From assembly GCA_016938135.1 (NCBI GenBank), contig JAFGVD010000030.1, forward strand, positions 25,002 to 89,001: a DNA stretch of 64,000 nucleotides, read 5' to 3'. The notes under the pieces are model-generated. The model did no database searches, was not told the origin of the DNA, and was given only the letters and a program-made list of their open reading frames with translations. Shown in pieces: positions 1-8,677 of this stretch (position 1 is the first letter of the stretch; the number at the start of each line of letters is the position of its first letter). The translations under genes were made by a program, and so were the position numbers. Source of the DNA: Coriobacteriia bacterium (GTDB taxonomy: Bacteria; Actinomycetota; Coriobacteriia; Anaerosomatales; Anaerosomataceae).

Positions 1-866
1 TCTTCGCCAAGGTCCACGCCCACGTGAGCGCCCATGCGCGCCAGGACCTTCAGAAAACCGGTCCTGGTGGGGTTCACGGCGACATCAGGCAACGCGATGT
101 CGCTATGCGGGACCAGGACACCCGCAGCCACAAGGAAGGCTGCCGAGGAAGGGTCAGCCGGGACGGCCACGTCTGTGGCGGTGAGATACGCTGGGCCGTC
201 GACCCAGGCGCTGTTGGCCGCCGCACCCGTCCCTACCGGGATGCCGAAGGCGGGAAGCATCCGTTCAGTGTGATCGCGGCTGGCGCCCGGCTCGATGACC
301 AGCGTGCGGCCTTCGGTCCGGATCCCAGCAAGGAGTAGAGCTGTCTTGACCTGCGCGCTTGCGATGTTCAGGTGATGCTCGGTGCTCTTGAGCAGTCCGC
401 CGCGGACGCTGATGGGCAGCAGCCCGCCGCGGGTCTCGAACTCGGCACCCATCTTCTCAAGCGGCTCGGTGACGCGCCCCATGGGACGGCGGGACAGCGA
501 CTCGTCTCCCTGCAAGACCACATGGCGGTCCCAGCCAGCCAACACCCCCAAGAGCAATCTGGCGGTGGTACCGCTGTTCCCGCAATCGATCGCCTCAAGC
601 GGCTCCCGGGGACCGTCGCCACCCCAGCCTGTGACCTCCAGCTCAAGACCGGTCTCGCTGTGTCCGGTCTGTGTCACCTGTGCCCCAAGGGCGGTGACAG
701 CATCGATCGTGCTACGCACATCGGCGCTGTCCAAGACGCCCTGGAGGTGCGAGGTACCCTGCGCCATCGCCGAGAAGAGCACCGCTCGGTGCGATACGGA
801 CTTGTCACCGGGGACGCGGACCTCGCCTGTGAGCGGAGCTGTGGCGGGCTTGGCGTGGTATTTCAT
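1..866 (-). CDS. aroA: 3-phosphoshikimate 1-carboxyvinyltransferase (EPSP synthase), 3' end off the window
   Basis: Transfers enolpyruvate from PEP to shikimate-3-phosphate, the sixth step of the shikimate pathway. I translated the minus strand by hand from the ATG at 866. It begins MKYHAKPATAPLTGEV and continues with VPGDKSVSHRA, the PEP/S3P-binding N-terminus of the family. LDCGNSGTT-like (IDCGNSGTTARLL), SLSRRPMGRV and PADPSSAAF motifs follow in the expected order. 288 codons are present of about 430, and the C-terminus lies beyond position 1. The start overlaps the tyrA stop by 4 nt (ATGA), and GGAGGG lies about 8 nt upstream. It closes an aromatic amino acid gene run hisC-aroF-tyrA-aroA. 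Confidence 0.95.
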   Translation of the reverse strand, partial: MKYHAKPATAPLTGEVRVPGDKSVSHRAVLFSAMAQGTSHLQGVLDSADVRSTIDAVTALGAQVTQTGHSETGLELEVTGWGGDGPREPLEAIDCGNSGTTARLLLGVLAGWDRHVVLQGDESLSRRPMGRVTEPLEKMGAEFETRGGLLPISVRGGLLKSTEHHLNIASAQVKTALLLAGIRTEGRTLVIEPGASRDHTERMLPAFGIPVGTGAAANSAWVDGPAYLTATDVAVPADPSSAAFLVAAGVLVPHSDIALPDVAVNPTRTGFLKVLARMGAHVGVDLGE

Positions 867-2029
867 CTCTCGACACCCTCCTCGAGTGGACGCAACTGGG
901 GATGGAAGCCGCGCTGTTGCAGCCCCCGCATCAGACCTTCCACATCGCCCTCGTCTGTAAGCACGAGGCGCAGGACTGCTGCGTCTTCGGACTGATGGTC
1001 GATCTCGATATCCTCGATGTTGCAGCCTGCCCGACCAACCGCAGTGGTCACCGAGGAGATCACCCCGGGACGGTCGCTCACAGGCAATGAGAGCTCGGAG
1101 AGCCGACTTGTAGCAGGAACCCACTGTGCCGGGATCGCCCGACGAACATCAGCCGCTCCGGCAAGCCACTGCTGGATGCCACTGACATCTCGCGTGGAGA
1201 CGAGCTGCTCGAATCGGGCGATGACCTCTCGCAAGCCGGCTAGACCGGAGGCCACGGCATCCGCGTTGTCCATGCAGATCCCGGTCCATAGCTCCGGGCT
1301 TCCCGCAGCGATCCGGGTCATGTCCTTGAAACCGCCGGCAGCCAGGCGAAGCAGATCTTCCCCGCCCTCAGCGGCGCGCTGACTCGCAAGCTCCACGAGT
1401 GCGGCTGCAGCCACATGCGGGACGTGGCTGATTATGGCCACGGCGTCATCATGGGCGGCGGGCTCCACAGAGACAACCCGGGCACCAAGAGAGGACACGA
1501 ACGCGTGCAGAGCGGCGAACTCCTTGGCGCCAGCAGCGCTGCCGGGTGTGAGCATGTAGTATGCGCCGTCGAACAGGTCGCCGCGTGCGGCATCGATGCC
1601 GCTGCGCTCCGAACCTGCCATGGGGTGACCGCCGATGAAGGTGAACGCAGCTCCTTCGAGCTTCTCGGCAGTGTCTACCACCCGGGACTTCGTGGAAGCC
1701 ACGTCGGTCACCACCCCGCGGTAACCGGCGCGGGCAAGCTCGGCCAGCCATTCCACCGTCCGGTCCACCGGGGTGGCAAGCACGATCAGGTCGACCTCAT
1801 CTCCTGAGAGCCAGCCACTCTGAAGCGCTATGTCGGGCTGCGCCGCAGCATCGACCAGACCGTGCTCCACTGCGAACAACAGCGTGTCAGGATCGACGTC
1901 CACGCCGTAGATGACGGGCGTAGGATCGAGCCTGCGTGCAGCTGCCGCTATCGAACCGCCGATAAGACCGAGACCGACGACCAGCAACGAGTCGAAGCTC
2001 TCAACTCCGCGTATGGGTTCAGCGCTCAT
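863..2029 (-). CDS. tyrA: Prephenate dehydrogenase with C-terminal ACT domain
   Basis: NAD(P)-dependent oxidative decarboxylation of prephenate to 4-hydroxyphenylpyruvate in tyrosine synthesis. The N-terminal Rossmann motif is VVGLGLIGGSIA, about 15 residues in. GGHPMAGSERSG, the family's substrate-site signature, is near residue 135. The last ~75 residues (LSLPVSDRPGVISSVTTAVG) read as an ACT domain, which suggests feedback control by tyrosine. I prefer the ATG at 2029, which overlaps the aroF stop as ATGA, over the GTG at 2044. The resulting 388 aa is normal for an ACT-bearing TyrA. It is translationally coupled to aroF and aroA. Confidence 0.95.
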   Translation of the reverse strand: MSAEPIRGVESFDSLLVVGLGLIGGSIAAAARRLDPTPVIYGVDVDPDTLLFAVEHGLVDAAAQPDIALQSGWLSGDEVDLIVLATPVDRTVEWLAELARAGYRGVVTDVASTKSRVVDTAEKLEGAAFTFIGGHPMAGSERSGIDAARGDLFDGAYYMLTPGSAAGAKEFAALHAFVSSLGARVVSVEPAAHDDAVAIISHVPHVAAAALVELASQRAAEGGEDLLRLAAGGFKDMTRIAAGSPELWTGICMDNADAVASGLAGLREVIARFEQLVSTRDVSGIQQWLAGAADVRRAIPAQWVPATSRLSELSLPVSDRPGVISSVTTAVGRAGCNIEDIEIDHQSEDAAVLRLVLTDEGDVEGLMRGLQQRGFHPQLRPLEEGVER

Positions 2030-3051
2030 GAGGGCAGACCCCACCGGTTGCCATCAAGATGGACGAGCGGCTCGATATCGCTCATGAGCCGTGCGAATCC
2101 ATCGGGGGTAAGCGACTGCGGCCCGTCACAGCGCGCGTGCTCCGGATCGATATGGACCTCCACCATCAGCCCATCGGCACCTGACGCCAGCGCCGCTCTG
2201 CACATGGGAGCGACGAGGTCGCGACGGCCGGTGGCATGAGACGGATCGGCGATGACAGGCAAGTGCGTCAACTGCTTGAGCGCAGCCACCGCCGCCAGGT
2301 CGAGCGTGTTCCGGGTGTAGGTCTCAAACGTCCGGATACCGCGCTCGCACAAGATCACGTCGCGATTACCACCCTTGAGGATGTATTCGGCTGCCGAGAG
2401 AAGCTCTTCTATGGTGGCCGAGAGTCCTCTCTTGAGCAGGATAGGACGCTGCATCTTTCCTAGCTCCTCGAGCATCATGAAGTTCTGCATGTTGCGGGCA
2501 CCCACCTGCAAGACGTCCGCATAGCCGGCCACCTTCTCGGCATCTCGCACGTCAAGAACCTCGGTGACCACCGGGAGTCCAGTGACGCGACCCGCCTCGG
2601 CCAACAGACGAAGTCCCTCCTCGCCCATCCCCTGGAAGGCATACGGGCTCGTTCTGGGCTTGTAGGCGCCGCCGCGAAGCATCGTGGCGCCGGAGGCCTT
2701 CACAGCCTCAGCGGTGCGCATCAGTTGCTCTTCGGACTCGATGGAGCAGGGTCCGGCCATCACGGCGATGGCGCCGCCGCCTATAGAAGAGCCCTTCACG
2801 GTGACGACGGTGTCTTCGGGCTGGAAGTCCCGGGAAACGAGCTTGTAGGGCTTCAGCACCCGGATGACCTGCTCGACACCGGGCATCCCCTCCATGTCGA
2901 GGGAGTAGATGACCTCACGGTCACCGATGACGCCGATGATGGTCTTGACCTCGCCGTCGGACAGGTGTGCCTCGGCTCCGGCCTCATGCAACCTGGTGAC
3001 TACGTGGTCGACCTCTTGCTTGGATGCGTGATCACGCATGATGACGAGCAT
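2026..3051 (-). CDS. aroF: 3-deoxy-7-phosphoheptulonate synthase (DAHP synthase, type I-beta)
   Basis: Condenses PEP with erythrose-4-phosphate, the first committed step of aromatic synthesis. It is 341 aa. An N-terminal ferredoxin-like regulatory domain covers about residues 1-70 (MLVIMRDHASKQEVDHV). The barrel carries AGPCSIES, LRGGAYKPRTSPY, LQVGARNMQNF, LLKRG, CERGIRTFE and DPSHATGRRD, all catalytic-site motifs of the KDO8P-synthase-like DAHP synthases. The domain layout matches the Thermotoga/Bacillus AroA-beta group, whose N-terminal domain confers feedback inhibition. A 72-nt gap separates it from hisC upstream. Confidence 0.96.
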   Translation of the reverse strand: MLVIMRDHASKQEVDHVVTRLHEAGAEAHLSDGEVKTIIGVIGDREVIYSLDMEGMPGVEQVIRVLKPYKLVSRDFQPEDTVVTVKGSSIGGGAIAVMAGPCSIESEEQLMRTAEAVKASGATMLRGGAYKPRTSPYAFQGMGEEGLRLLAEAGRVTGLPVVTEVLDVRDAEKVAGYADVLQVGARNMQNFMMLEELGKMQRPILLKRGLSATIEELLSAAEYILKGGNRDVILCERGIRTFETYTRNTLDLAAVAALKQLTHLPVIADPSHATGRRDLVAPMCRAALASGADGLMVEVHIDPEHARCDGPQSLTPDGFARLMSDIEPLVHLDGNRWGLPS

Positions 3052-3123
3052 GTTCCCTCACTCCTTCACAAGCGCGACTGCGCGCGCCGGTCAGCGGATG
3101 TCGATGGCCGCTGTGGAGCCGGG

Positions 3124-4224
3124 CTAGATAGAGCCAAGCCGTGCAGCGACCGCTTCAAGTGCCGCGATCGTCATGAACGTGTCCTCGGGAGTACCAATAC
3201 CCACTCGCAGAGCGGGAGCGTCTCCGAAGTCACGCACGATCACGCCCTCCTCAAGAAGGGCCTCGAACACTTCGACCGGTCGGTCCGTCATGAAGTAGAC
3301 GAAGTTGGTCTCGGAAGGCACATACGAGACGCCGAGCCGGTCGAAGCACGAATACAGATAGACCTTCTGTTCCTGGTTCTCCTGGCGGCGCCTGCGTACC
3401 TCTGCGTGGTCGTCGAGCGAGTAGTACGCGGCTATCTGACCGACCGTGTTCACGTTGAACGGCTCGCGCACCTTGTCGATGGCGCAAACAAGCGGCTCAG
3501 GCATGAACCCGTATCCGACCCGCAGTCCTGCAAGCGAGTAGATCTTGGAGAACGTCCTGGTCACAACCACAGGCCGCTCACCGTCGAACCAATCAAGCCC
3601 GTCAGGGTAATCCGCGCTTGTCGCGAACTCGAAGTAGGCTTCATCGATGACGACGACCACGTGTGGTGGCACGGCGTCCATGAACTGGGCGAACGCCTCG
3701 CGGCCGTAGATCGCGCCGGTGGGGTTATTGGGATTGCACAGGAACACGAGCCGGGTGCGCTCTGTGATCGCTGCGAGGATCGCATCAAGATCGTTAGCAA
3801 AAGCGCCGTCAAGCGGCACCTGTACGTGTGTGGCGGCGAACATGTCCGCGACCATCTTGTACACAACGAACGATGGCCACGGGTAGACGATCTCGTCTCC
3901 GGGCCGGATGAGCACTTGAGCGAGCAAACGCAGCAGCTCGTTGGAGCCATTGGAGACGACGACTTGCTCGAAGGGAACACCGTGGATGTCTGCGAGCTTG
4001 TGCCGGAGCGCGTTGACTCCACCGTCCGGGTATCGGTTCATCCTGGGAAGGACGGCTTTCATGGCCTCGACGGCCATGGGGACCGGTCCGCAGGGGTGCT
4101 CATTGCTTGAGAGCTTGAGAACCACGTCTTTGCCCGAGCGCTCACGCACCTGGCTCGCACGTAGCCCGGGGGCGTACGGTGCGAGCGGTGCTAGGTCGGG
4201 CCGGATGATGTCATCCCAAGACAT
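3124..4224 (-). CDS. hisC: Histidinol-phosphate / aromatic aminotransferase
   Basis: PLP-dependent class I/II aminotransferase of the HisC family, 366 aa. Seen: KLSSNEHPCGP near the N-terminus, SNGSNELL, CNPNNPTG, the DEAYFEF cofactor-contact strand, and TRTFSKIYSLAGLRVGYG, whose lysine should form the Schiff base. The ATG at 4224 (MSWDDIIRP) is chosen because GAGGAGG lies just upstream; the longer reading adds a non-conserved tail. There are no his genes nearby. Its position directly before aroF-tyrA-aroA suggests that it transaminates 4-hydroxyphenylpyruvate or phenylpyruvate, as HisC-like enzymes do elsewhere. That role is inference. Confidence 0.92.
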   Translation of the reverse strand: MSWDDIIRPDLAPLAPYAPGLRASQVRERSGKDVVLKLSSNEHPCGPVPMAVEAMKAVLPRMNRYPDGGVNALRHKLADIHGVPFEQVVVSNGSNELLRLLAQVLIRPGDEIVYPWPSFVVYKMVADMFAATHVQVPLDGAFANDLDAILAAITERTRLVFLCNPNNPTGAIYGREAFAQFMDAVPPHVVVVIDEAYFEFATSADYPDGLDWFDGERPVVVTRTFSKIYSLAGLRVGYGFMPEPLVCAIDKVREPFNVNTVGQIAAYYSLDDHAEVRRRRQENQEQKVYLYSCFDRLGVSYVPSETNFVYFMTDRPVEVFEALLEEGVIVRDFGDAPALRVGIGTPEDTFMTIAALEAVAARLGSI

Positions 4225-4291
4225 AGTGCCTCCTCGGCGGCTCAGAGGTTGACGAGGATTGTCCCGCAGCAAGCACCGGGAAGCAAGCGGC

Positions 4292-4894
4292 TTAGAGGAT
4301 CAGGTCCGGTCTGACACCGAATTGACGCAGTCCGACCCAGTCGTCATCGACCGTCAGCGACACCGCGGTGGCGTTCGCGATCGTGAAGCGCACAACGGCC
4401 TGCCGGGGCACACCAAGCCACAGATGCAACAACGCGCGCACGATTCCGCCGTGTGCCACAACGAGCGTGCGGCCCTGCTGACGTACGATCTCATCCGCTA
4501 CGCCGCGCACGCGCGTCACGAACTGCTCCCAGGTCTCGCCGACGGGGACAGAACCCAGTTTAGGCTCCAGCCACAGGTGATCTGCCGAAAGGTTGAGCGC
4601 TGTCATCTCGGCGTAGGTCATCCCTTCGGCAAGTCCGAAGTCGACCTCTCTGAGCTCGTCTCGGACTATGAGGGGCACACCGCAGCCCGCCACAGGAGTA
4701 GCGACGTCGAGCGCCCGGTGCAACGGAGAGGAGTACACGCGGTCGGGGCGCCACTCCCCCAATCCGATGACGAGGTCTCTTGCCTGTTGAGTGCCCAGAG
4801 CAGTGTAAGGAGACTCGCCGCGCCCGACGAACCGCTGCGAGATGTTCGCCTCTGTCTGAGGATGACGGACCAGGAGAATGTGTGCGGTTTCCAT
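4292..4894 (-). CDS. cobC: Histidine phosphatase, probable alpha-ribazole phosphatase
   Basis: Phosphoglycerate mutase-like phosphatase, 200 aa. The catalytic motif is LVRHPQTEAN near the N-terminus. The histidine is present, but the usual RHG is RHP. YSSPLHRALDVA, LREVDFGLAEGMT and VVAHGGIVRALL supply the second arginine, the glutamate and the second histidine. Its place after cobU, cobT and cobS points to removal of the 5'-phosphate from alpha-ribazole phosphate or adenosylcobalamin phosphate. On sequence alone a generic phosphatase is possible. It abuts the cobS stop. Confidence 0.82.
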   Translation of the reverse strand: METAHILLVRHPQTEANISQRFVGRGESPYTALGTQQARDLVIGLGEWRPDRVYSSPLHRALDVATPVAGCGVPLIVRDELREVDFGLAEGMTYAEMTALNLSADHLWLEPKLGSVPVGETWEQFVTRVRGVADEIVRQQGRTLVVAHGGIVRALLHLWLGVPRQAVVRFTIANATAVSLTVDDDWVGLRQFGVRPDLIL

Positions 4895-5635
4895 CTACGC
4901 TCCAACCATCGCAGCGAAGACCAGGACGGCCGTCTCGACCAGCAGGATGCCGGCTCCAAGCGTGTCGCCGGTTATACCACCTACCGTGCGGGCCAGGAAT
5001 CGCGGTACCAGCAATGCCAGAACCACCCCGAACACCACCACCGCCAGACGTGTGACCGAGAAGAACGTCAGGGTCCCAACCGCGCTGAGCGCCGCGATAA
5101 TGACCTCACCGGGTCGCGGTGAGCCGGCAACCGACGCGCCGAGTCCGTCAGCACGCGCAGGCGTGAGGGTCCATGAGGCGATGGTGGCCGATAGCCGTCC
5201 AAAGACCGGTGCGGCGACAAACGTCCACCAGAGGTGTGATTCCAGCAACACAGCTACTGCGCTGACCTGCAGAAACGCGACTAGCACAACCCCGATGATC
5301 GCGAAGGCTCCACTTCGGGAGTCCCGCATGATCTCCAGCCGTCGTGATGGTGAAGAGCCGCCCCAGATGGCGTCAGCGGTATCCGCAAGGCCGTCCCAGT
5401 GCAGCAGACGGCTTGCCACGGCCCATGCCGCGACGATGAGCACTGCCACCACGAGCGTCTGCAGCATGGACGTATCGAACAGCGACACGACCCATGCCAT
5501 GCCAGAAGCCGCCGCGCCCAAGATCCAGCCTACCCACGACAGCCAGGCGGTAGGACGGGCGTCTTCACGGACTGCACCGACCGGAAAGAGCGTCAACAGA
5601 CCGATGGCACTGCGTATGTCGGCTATTGGATGCAT
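4895..5635 (-). CDS. cobS: Adenosylcobinamide-GDP ribazoletransferase (cobalamin synthase)
   Basis: Integral membrane enzyme joining adenosylcobinamide-GDP and alpha-ribazole(-phosphate), the last ring-assembly step of B12 synthesis. 246 aa with the family N-terminus AIGLLTLFPVGA and the metal-binding signature HWDGLADTADAIWGG, followed by RRLEIMRDSRSGAFA. The remainder is several hydrophobic segments, as expected for a membrane protein. It starts one base after the cobT reading ends, inside a cobU-cobT-cobS-cobC block. Confidence 0.95.
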   Translation of the reverse strand: MHPIADIRSAIGLLTLFPVGAVREDARPTAWLSWVGWILGAAASGMAWVVSLFDTSMLQTLVVAVLIVAAWAVASRLLHWDGLADTADAIWGGSSPSRRLEIMRDSRSGAFAIIGVVLVAFLQVSAVAVLLESHLWWTFVAAPVFGRLSATIASWTLTPARADGLGASVAGSPRPGEVIIAALSAVGTLTFFSVTRLAVVVFGVVLALLVPRFLARTVGGITGDTLGAGILLVETAVLVFAAMVGA

Positions 5636-6703
5636 CTACTCTTCTCGGTTGCTCACACCGGCATCGCCGAAGGTGGCCATACCGCTCATGACCTTGCACG
5701 AGGCTTCGATGACGCCCATCGCCAGCGCCGCGCCCGTACCCTCGCCCAATCGCATATCAAGCTCAAGAACGGGCTTGAGCGCGAGCGCTTCTAAGATCGC
5801 CGCGTGTCCGGGCTCGACCGAGCGGTGCGAGGGGAACGCGTACGGAGCGCATGCAGGACAGATGCGCGTGGCCGCGAGCAAAGCGGCTCCGGAGATGAAT
5901 CCGTCCGAGACTGAAGCGATGCCGGCCGCGGCCGCGCCGATGAACACTCCGGCCATCGCAGCGATCTCCAGCCCGCCAACTGCGGCCAGCACGCCCAGCG
6001 CATCCAGGTCCGAGACCGCGTTGACATCGAGCGCGCGAGCGATGACCTCTGCCTTGTGAGCGACCCCCGCATCATCCAGTCCGGTCCCTCTGCCCACGAC
6101 ATCGGCTGGGTCCAGCCCGGCGTAGGCCGCAGCAAGGGCCGAAGCCGCAGTGGTGTTCCCGATGCCCATCTCTCCGGTGCCGATCGTGCGTACACCGGCC
6201 CCGGCAAGCTCCCGGGCAAGATCGACACCCACGAGCATGGCCTGCGAGACCTCCTCGCGCGTCATCGCGGGCTCCTGGGCCATGTTCCGGGTACCGGCAC
6301 GTACCTTGGCGTGTCGCACGCCGGCAGTCCGCATCAAGTCACCTATCACGCCCACGTCCACCAGAATCAAACGGGCACCCACATGCTCTGCAAGCTGATT
6401 GATAGCCGCTCCGCCTGCCGAGAAGTTCGCGACCATCTGAGCGGTGACGTCTTGCGGGTACGGGCTGACACCCTCTGCCACAACGCCGTGGTCGCCGGCC
6501 ATGAGCGCGATCGCCATGGGCCCGGCGACGGGTTTGGTGCAGTGTTGTATCACCGCCATGCGTGCGGCCAGCTCCTCAAGCTTGCCAAGGGACCGCGGCG
6601 GCTTCGTGAGACTATCCAAACGCGTCCACGCATCGGTAGCGTAGCTCGCATCCGGCGGGGTGATGGAGTCGACGACGGTTTGCAGGCGGATCTCGTGGGT
6701 CAC
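5636..6703 (-). CDS. cobT: Nicotinate-nucleotide--dimethylbenzimidazole phosphoribosyltransferase
   Basis: Makes alpha-ribazole phosphate, the lower-ligand nucleotide of cobalamin. Seen: RLDSLTKPPRSLGKLEELA near the N-terminus, MAGDHGVVAEGVSPYPQ, NFSAGGAAINQLA, TGEMGIGNTTAASA, GRGTGLDD, and near the end DMRLGEGTGAALAM carrying the conserved glutamate. The GTG at 6703 overlaps the cobU stop (GTGA) with GAGGAG 8 nt upstream, giving 355 aa. The ATG 27 nt upstream adds nine residues and lacks such coupling. Confidence 0.95.
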   Translation of the reverse strand: MTHEIRLQTVVDSITPPDASYATDAWTRLDSLTKPPRSLGKLEELAARMAVIQHCTKPVAGPMAIALMAGDHGVVAEGVSPYPQDVTAQMVANFSAGGAAINQLAEHVGARLILVDVGVIGDLMRTAGVRHAKVRAGTRNMAQEPAMTREEVSQAMLVGVDLARELAGAGVRTIGTGEMGIGNTTAASALAAAYAGLDPADVVGRGTGLDDAGVAHKAEVIARALDVNAVSDLDALGVLAAVGGLEIAAMAGVFIGAAAAGIASVSDGFISGAALLAATRICPACAPYAFPSHRSVEPGHAAILEALALKPVLELDMRLGEGTGAALAMGVIEASCKVMSGMATFGDAGVSNREE

Positions 6704-7284
6704 TTGCTCTCCTCTATCAGGTTCTGCCACGCAAGAGTACGCGGCTTATCGGTCAGTTCGATGCACCTGCCGGCGACGATCAGCCAGGCGCTATCAGCGC
6801 TGTCCACAAGGCGAGCCGTGGCTCTTCCAAGCACATCACGAAACAATCGCCCTACCGGTGTAGCAGGGACCACGCCCCATGCGACCTCATTGGAGATGAC
6901 GATAGTGTCGCCCTCACGCTCCCGGAGTCCGCGGACAAGCTCATCCACCTTCATGCCGAGAAGGGTCTCAGCCTGCAGTGAAGCGTGAGCCGAGTCGTCC
7001 CACACAAGCTCTTCCATCATCCTGGAGACGAGAGTGCCAAGGCACTCGACAACCGCACACTCGGAGTCTGTGACATCACCGAGCCACGTGATGGCGTCAT
7101 CCACCTCAAGGGTGCGCCAGTCTGCCGGTCGATCCGCCCTGTGCTGGGCGATCCTTCGGGCCATCTCGGGATCGGTCTCACGACCTCCGACCACCACCAC
7201 CACGGACTTGCCGCTTGATGACGCGAGTTCGCTGGCAACCCTGGACTTCCCGCTGCGTGCGGGTCCGGTGACCACGATGAGCAT
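6700..7284 (-). CDS. cobU: Adenosylcobinamide kinase / adenosylcobinamide-phosphate guanylyltransferase
   Basis: Bifunctional activation of adenosylcobinamide to its GDP form for cobalamin assembly. 194 aa with the P-loop GPARSGKS at residues 7-14, the HRADRP motif holding the guanylylated histidine, VVECLGTLVS (Walker B region), and NEVAWGVVP. It opens the four-gene late-B12 block. No corrin-ring genes are visible, so this segment supports only lower-ligand attachment and salvage. Confidence 0.95.
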   Translation of the reverse strand: MLIVVTGPARSGKSRVASELASSSGKSVVVVVGGRETDPEMARRIAQHRADRPADWRTLEVDDAITWLGDVTDSECAVVECLGTLVSRMMEELVWDDSAHASLQAETLLGMKVDELVRGLREREGDTIVISNEVAWGVVPATPVGRLFRDVLGRATARLVDSADSAWLIVAGRCIELTDKPRTLAWQNLIEESK

Positions 7285-8040
7285 CTAGACCTCTCTTCCT
7301 ACCGATGCCGCCTCAAGCAGCGCAGCCACCTCGGCGGGCTCCAGGGCACGGACGTCCCCTTCAGGCAGATCTCCCAGGCTCAGCGGACCGAACCGCTCAC
7401 GGTGCAACTTGAGGACCTTGTGCCTGATGTGCGAGAACATCCTGCGCACCTGTCGCTTACGACCCTCCGAGATGGTCATCCGGACATCGGTCCAGCCGTC
7501 GCCACGGGTCACCCGCGCCACCTGCGCGGGCGCGGTCATGCCGTCGTCGAGCTCAATGCCCTTTCTCAGCCTCCGCAAGGCCGCGTCACTGGGATAGCCG
7601 ATGACGCGTGCAAGATAGGTCTTGCTCACGTGATAGCGCGGGTGCATGAGGCGGTTTGCGAAATCCCCGTCGTCAGTCAGCAGAAGCAGTCCTGTGGTGT
7701 CCTTGTCGAGCCGTCCCACCGTGAACAGTCGCTTACCGTCCGGTGGGAAGAGATGTACCACCGTGGGACGTCCCTGCGGGTCATCCATAGTCGTCACGTA
7801 CCCGGCAGGCTTGTGCAGCACGTAGTACGCGTGGGCCGCGGGCGGCAAGACCTCCTTGCCATCCAACGTCACTACATCGACGCCGGACAGGACACGGACT
7901 CCAAGCTCGACGCATACCGCGCCGTTGATAGAGACACGACCGGCCAAGATCAGTTCCTCGCTCGCTCGCCGGGAAGCGACGCCGCAGCGTGCAAGGTACT
8001 TCTGGAGCCGCTCCCCTTCGCGAGGGGCGTCATTCGTCAT
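7285..8040 (-). CDS. rluB: 23S rRNA pseudouridine synthase, RluB/RsuA family
   Basis: Isomerises a uridine in ribosomal RNA. 251 aa from the ATG at 8040. An S4 RNA-binding domain covers about residues 7-60 (RLQKYLARCGVASRRASEELI). The catalytic domain carries GRLDKDTTGLLLLTDDGDF with the nucleophilic aspartate and ends in GRKRQVRRMF. The longer ORF reading back to 8139 adds non-conserved residues. AGGAGG lies 12 nt before this ATG, or 6 nt before an in-frame TTG at 8046, so the exact start is uncertain. The scpA-scpB-rluB order is widespread in Gram-positive bacteria. Target specificity cannot be read from the sequence. Confidence 0.93.
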   Translation of the reverse strand: MTNDAPREGERLQKYLARCGVASRRASEELILAGRVSINGAVCVELGVRVLSGVDVVTLDGKEVLPPAAHAYYVLHKPAGYVTTMDDPQGRPTVVHLFPPDGKRLFTVGRLDKDTTGLLLLTDDGDFANRLMHPRYHVSKTYLARVIGYPSDAALRRLRKGIELDDGMTAPAQVARVTRGDGWTDVRMTISEGRKRQVRRMFSHIRHKVLKLHRERFGPLSLGDLPEGDVRALEPAEVAALLEAASVGREV

Positions 8041-8677
8041 CGTCAACCGGGTCCTCCTGCAGACATTCCTCATCATCCGCATCGAGTTCATCTTCAAGAG
8101 TGGGGCCATCCAACGCGTTGAGGCGTTCACGGATGGCACGTTCGGTGTCCGGATCCGGAGCGAACTCCTCTAGTGGCGGCAGCTCTGTGAGGTCTTTCAA
8201 GCTGAACTTCTCAAGGAAAGCCTTGGTGGTGCCGTACAAGATCGCGTTGCCCGCGTTCTTGTCCCGACCGACCTCACGGACAAGCCCCTTCTCAACAAGC
8301 GACGCGATGACCGCTTCGCTGTTAACACCGCGGACGGCATTGACGCCCGCACGCATGACCGGCTGGTGATACGCGATGACGGCGAGCGCCTCGAGAGCCG
8401 CCTGCGACAGTCGGCGAGTGTCCCACGAGAGCACGAACTGCTCGATATACGGGTGGTGAGCAGGGTGCGTGTACATACGCCAGCCGCCGGCGACCTCGCG
8501 CAGCTGAAAGCCTCGTTCTTCATCGGCGTACTCATCCGAGAGCTCACGCAAGGCCTTCTCGACCTCGGACTGGCCCACCTCGAGTATCTTGGCGAGTCTC
8601 ATGGCATTCACGGGCTCGTCCGAGACGAACAACAACGCCTCAAGCGGCCCGCGGAGTTCCTCGGTCCGATCGCTCAT
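8030..8677 (-). CDS. scpB: Segregation and condensation protein B
   Basis: Kleisin-associated winged-helix subunit of the SMC-ScpAB condensin that compacts and segregates chromosomes. 215 aa. Seen: LEALLFVSDEPVNAMRLAKIL near the N-terminus, SQAALEALAVIAYHQPVMRAGVNAVRG in the middle, GRDKNAGNAILYGTT, and an acidic tail. The start overlaps the scpA stop by 4 nt, and the 3' end overlaps rluB. Confidence 0.95.
   Translation of the reverse strand: MSDRTEELRGPLEALLFVSDEPVNAMRLAKILEVGQSEVEKALRELSDEYADEERGFQLREVAGGWRMYTHPAHHPYIEQFVLSWDTRRLSQAALEALAVIAYHQPVMRAGVNAVRGVNSEAVIASLVEKGLVREVGRDKNAGNAILYGTTKAFLEKFSLKDLTELPPLEEFAPDPDTERAIRERLNALDGPTLEDELDADDEECLQEDPVDDDE

Noticed and set aside
2725..4110. 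461-codon plus-strand open frame across aroF and hisC
   Set aside because: It spans two real genes on the other strand and their gap. Low-complexity composition, no motif.
4225..4291. Cobalamin riboswitch near the cob genes
   Set aside because: The gap lies downstream of cobC, is only 67 nt, and lacks the conserved B12-box sequence.
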